From contig JBPYEZ010000123.1 in assembly GCA_051984395.1 (NCBI GenBank), positions 7,014 to 71,013 of the forward strand: 64,000 bases of DNA. The letters run 5' to 3'. This DNA is from AC-9 sp051984395. Its GTDB lineage: Bacteria; Actinomycetota; Acidimicrobiia; Acidimicrobiales; AC-9. Shown piece after piece: positions 63,232 through 64,000 of the stretch; position 1 is the first letter of the stretch; every line of letters starts with the position of its first letter. The translations under genes and the position numbers were made by a program. A model generated the notes under the pieces. It was not told the origin of the DNA, made no database searches, and saw only the letters and a list, made by a program, of their open reading frames with translations.

Positions 63232-64000
63232 ATGTCGATCGGCGGCGCCACGTCGATGTTGGTGGGGACCGACGGGCGCGTCCCCAAGGAGCGTTACGTC
63301 TCGCGCGAGTTCCTCGATCTCGAGATGGAGAAGCTGTGGCCGCGGGTGTGGCAGGTTGCCTGCCGGGAGGAGGAGCTGCCCGCGACGGGCGACTATCTCG
63401 AGTACCTGATCGGCGACCAGTCCATCCTCGTGGTGCGCACGGACCCGGAGACCATCAGGGGCTACTTCAACTCGTGCCTGCACCGGGGCACCAGGCTCGC
63501 CGATGGACGAGGCAATTTCGGCGACGGCCAGATCCGATGCCGGTACCACGCCTGGCGCTATGCCCTCGACGGGCAGCTGACCGAGATCGTCGACCGTCAT
63601 GAGTTCCCGGACGTGCCGTCGGACCTTCGCCTGCACGAGGTGCGGACCGAGCGGTGGGGAGGCTTCGTGTTCGTCAACATGGACCGCGAGGCGGACCCCC
63701 TGATCGACTTCCTCGATCCCATTCCCAAGCTCCTCGGGCCGCTCCACCTCGACCAGATGCGCTTCGCCAGCTATCGCACCACCGTCCTCCCCGCCAATTG
63801 GAAGGTCGTCGTCGACGCCTTCAACGAGGGCTACCACGTGCAGGGAACCCATCCGCAGCTGTTGGCGTGGACCGACGACGTGAGCATGGAGTACGTCCAG
63901 TTCGACACGCACGCCCACTACGGCAGGCTCGCCCACGCCCGTCGTGAGCTTCGCCCCAGCCCCCGTCTCGGCCTTCGGGAGGACGAGATCGACGAGGGGG
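63232..64000 (+). CDS. Rieske non-heme iron oxygenase large subunit (3' end outside the window)
   Basis: The first 256 codons are present, open to the window edge. The Rieske [2Fe-2S] ligands are Cys82-x-His84 in SCLHRG and Cys103-x2-His106 in CRYHAW. The mononuclear iron site is in DAFNEGYHVQGTHP, with His202 and His207; the third ligand (Asp) lies beyond the edge. It hydroxylates a ring or demethylates a substrate using electrons from a separate reductase. ATG 63232 has AGGAAGGAG upstream at about 11 bases. The substrate is unknown; the acyl-CoA synthetase next door suggests an aromatic or terpenoid acid. Confidence 0.9.
   Translation, partial: MSIGGATSMLVGTDGRVPKERYVSREFLDLEMEKLWPRVWQVACREEELPATGDYLEYLIGDQSILVVRTDPETIRGYFNSCLHRGTRLADGRGNFGDGQIRCRYHAWRYALDGQLTEIVDRHEFPDVPSDLRLHEVRTERWGGFVFVNMDREADPLIDFLDPIPKLLGPLHLDQMRFASYRTTVLPANWKVVVDAFNEGYHVQGTHPQLLAWTDDVSMEYVQFDTHAHYGRLAHARRELRPSPRLGLREDEIDEG

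Overview
The window is very GC-rich DNA, densely packed on both strands, with frequent GTG starts and many 4-base ATGA/GTGA stop-start overlaps. The gene content points to a high-GC actinobacterium outside the mycolic-acid group. An Acidimicrobiia-like lineage is my best guess, inferred from gene mix and not measured. Supporting genes are fbiA/fbiB-type F420 synthesis, a wbbL-like rhamnosyltransferase, LCP wall ligases, a biotin-dependent acyl-CoA carboxylase alpha chain and an LpdA-like flavoprotein. I see no rRNA, tRNA, CRISPR array, insertion sequence, phage gene or plasmid gene.

Layout. 0-0.8 kb: a leaderless two-gene metal operon, an ArsR/SmtB repressor with a complete alpha-5 zinc-site motif followed by a 99-residue His-rich protein built from a duplicated unit. 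0.8-6.8 kb: single genes (ketoacyl synthase, two methyltransferases, a small membrane protein with a tandem-repeat tail, an MgtC-like protein, an LCP protein). 6.9-11.8 kb: a complete branched-chain-amino-acid-type ABC importer (binding protein, two permeases, two ATPases). 11.8-17 kb: a CoA-ester catabolic block (MDR oxidoreductase, paired acyl-CoA dehydrogenases, SDR, class III CoA-transferase). 17-24.2 kb: ftsX, ftsE, prfB, secA, an orphan response regulator and hpf, all on the minus strand.

24.5-30.7 kb: hexose-phosphate metabolism (PGI/PMI, Trm112-like protein, phosphomannomutase), a giant membrane protein and a CPBP protease. 30.9-33.1 kb: ftsH. 33.2-37.6 kb: three GT4 glycosyltransferases and a GDP-sugar reductase. 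37.6-39.3 kb: fbiA and an fbiB lacking its C-terminal domain, facing the other way. 39.3-48.6 kb: one long minus-strand envelope-polysaccharide operon (LCP ligase, rfbB, rfbD, UDP-glucose dehydrogenase, UDP-xylose synthase, two GT2 enzymes, GDP-mannose pyrophosphorylase, GalE-like epimerase). 48.7-58 kb: acyl-CoA dehydrogenase, birA divergent from the carboxylase alpha chain, M20 hydrolase, LpdA-like protein, a B12-mutase catalytic subunit and a rhodanese-E1 fusion. 58-64 kb: nitroreductase, sirtuin, a TPR-cyclase fusion, acyl-CoA synthetase and a truncated Rieske oxygenase.

How the genes fit together. Mannose-6-P and mannose-1-P come from the 24.5-27.3 kb enzymes and feed the 40.3 kb guanylyltransferase. 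RfbB/RfbD, Ugd and the UDP-xylose synthase supply other sugar nucleotides, the GT2/GT4 enzymes assemble chains, and the LCP proteins probably attach them to peptidoglycan. The order PGI/PMI, PMM, fbiA, fbiB, guanylyltransferase, wbbL, rmlD, LCP, fadE, birA, accA3, M20, lpdA recalls the Mycobacterium tuberculosis Rv3256c-Rv3306c region. I found no clearly undescribed multigene system. The best leads are the zinc-sensor/His-rich pair, the TPR-cyclase with an altered transition-state residue, the split fbiB function and several compact promoter or RNA elements.
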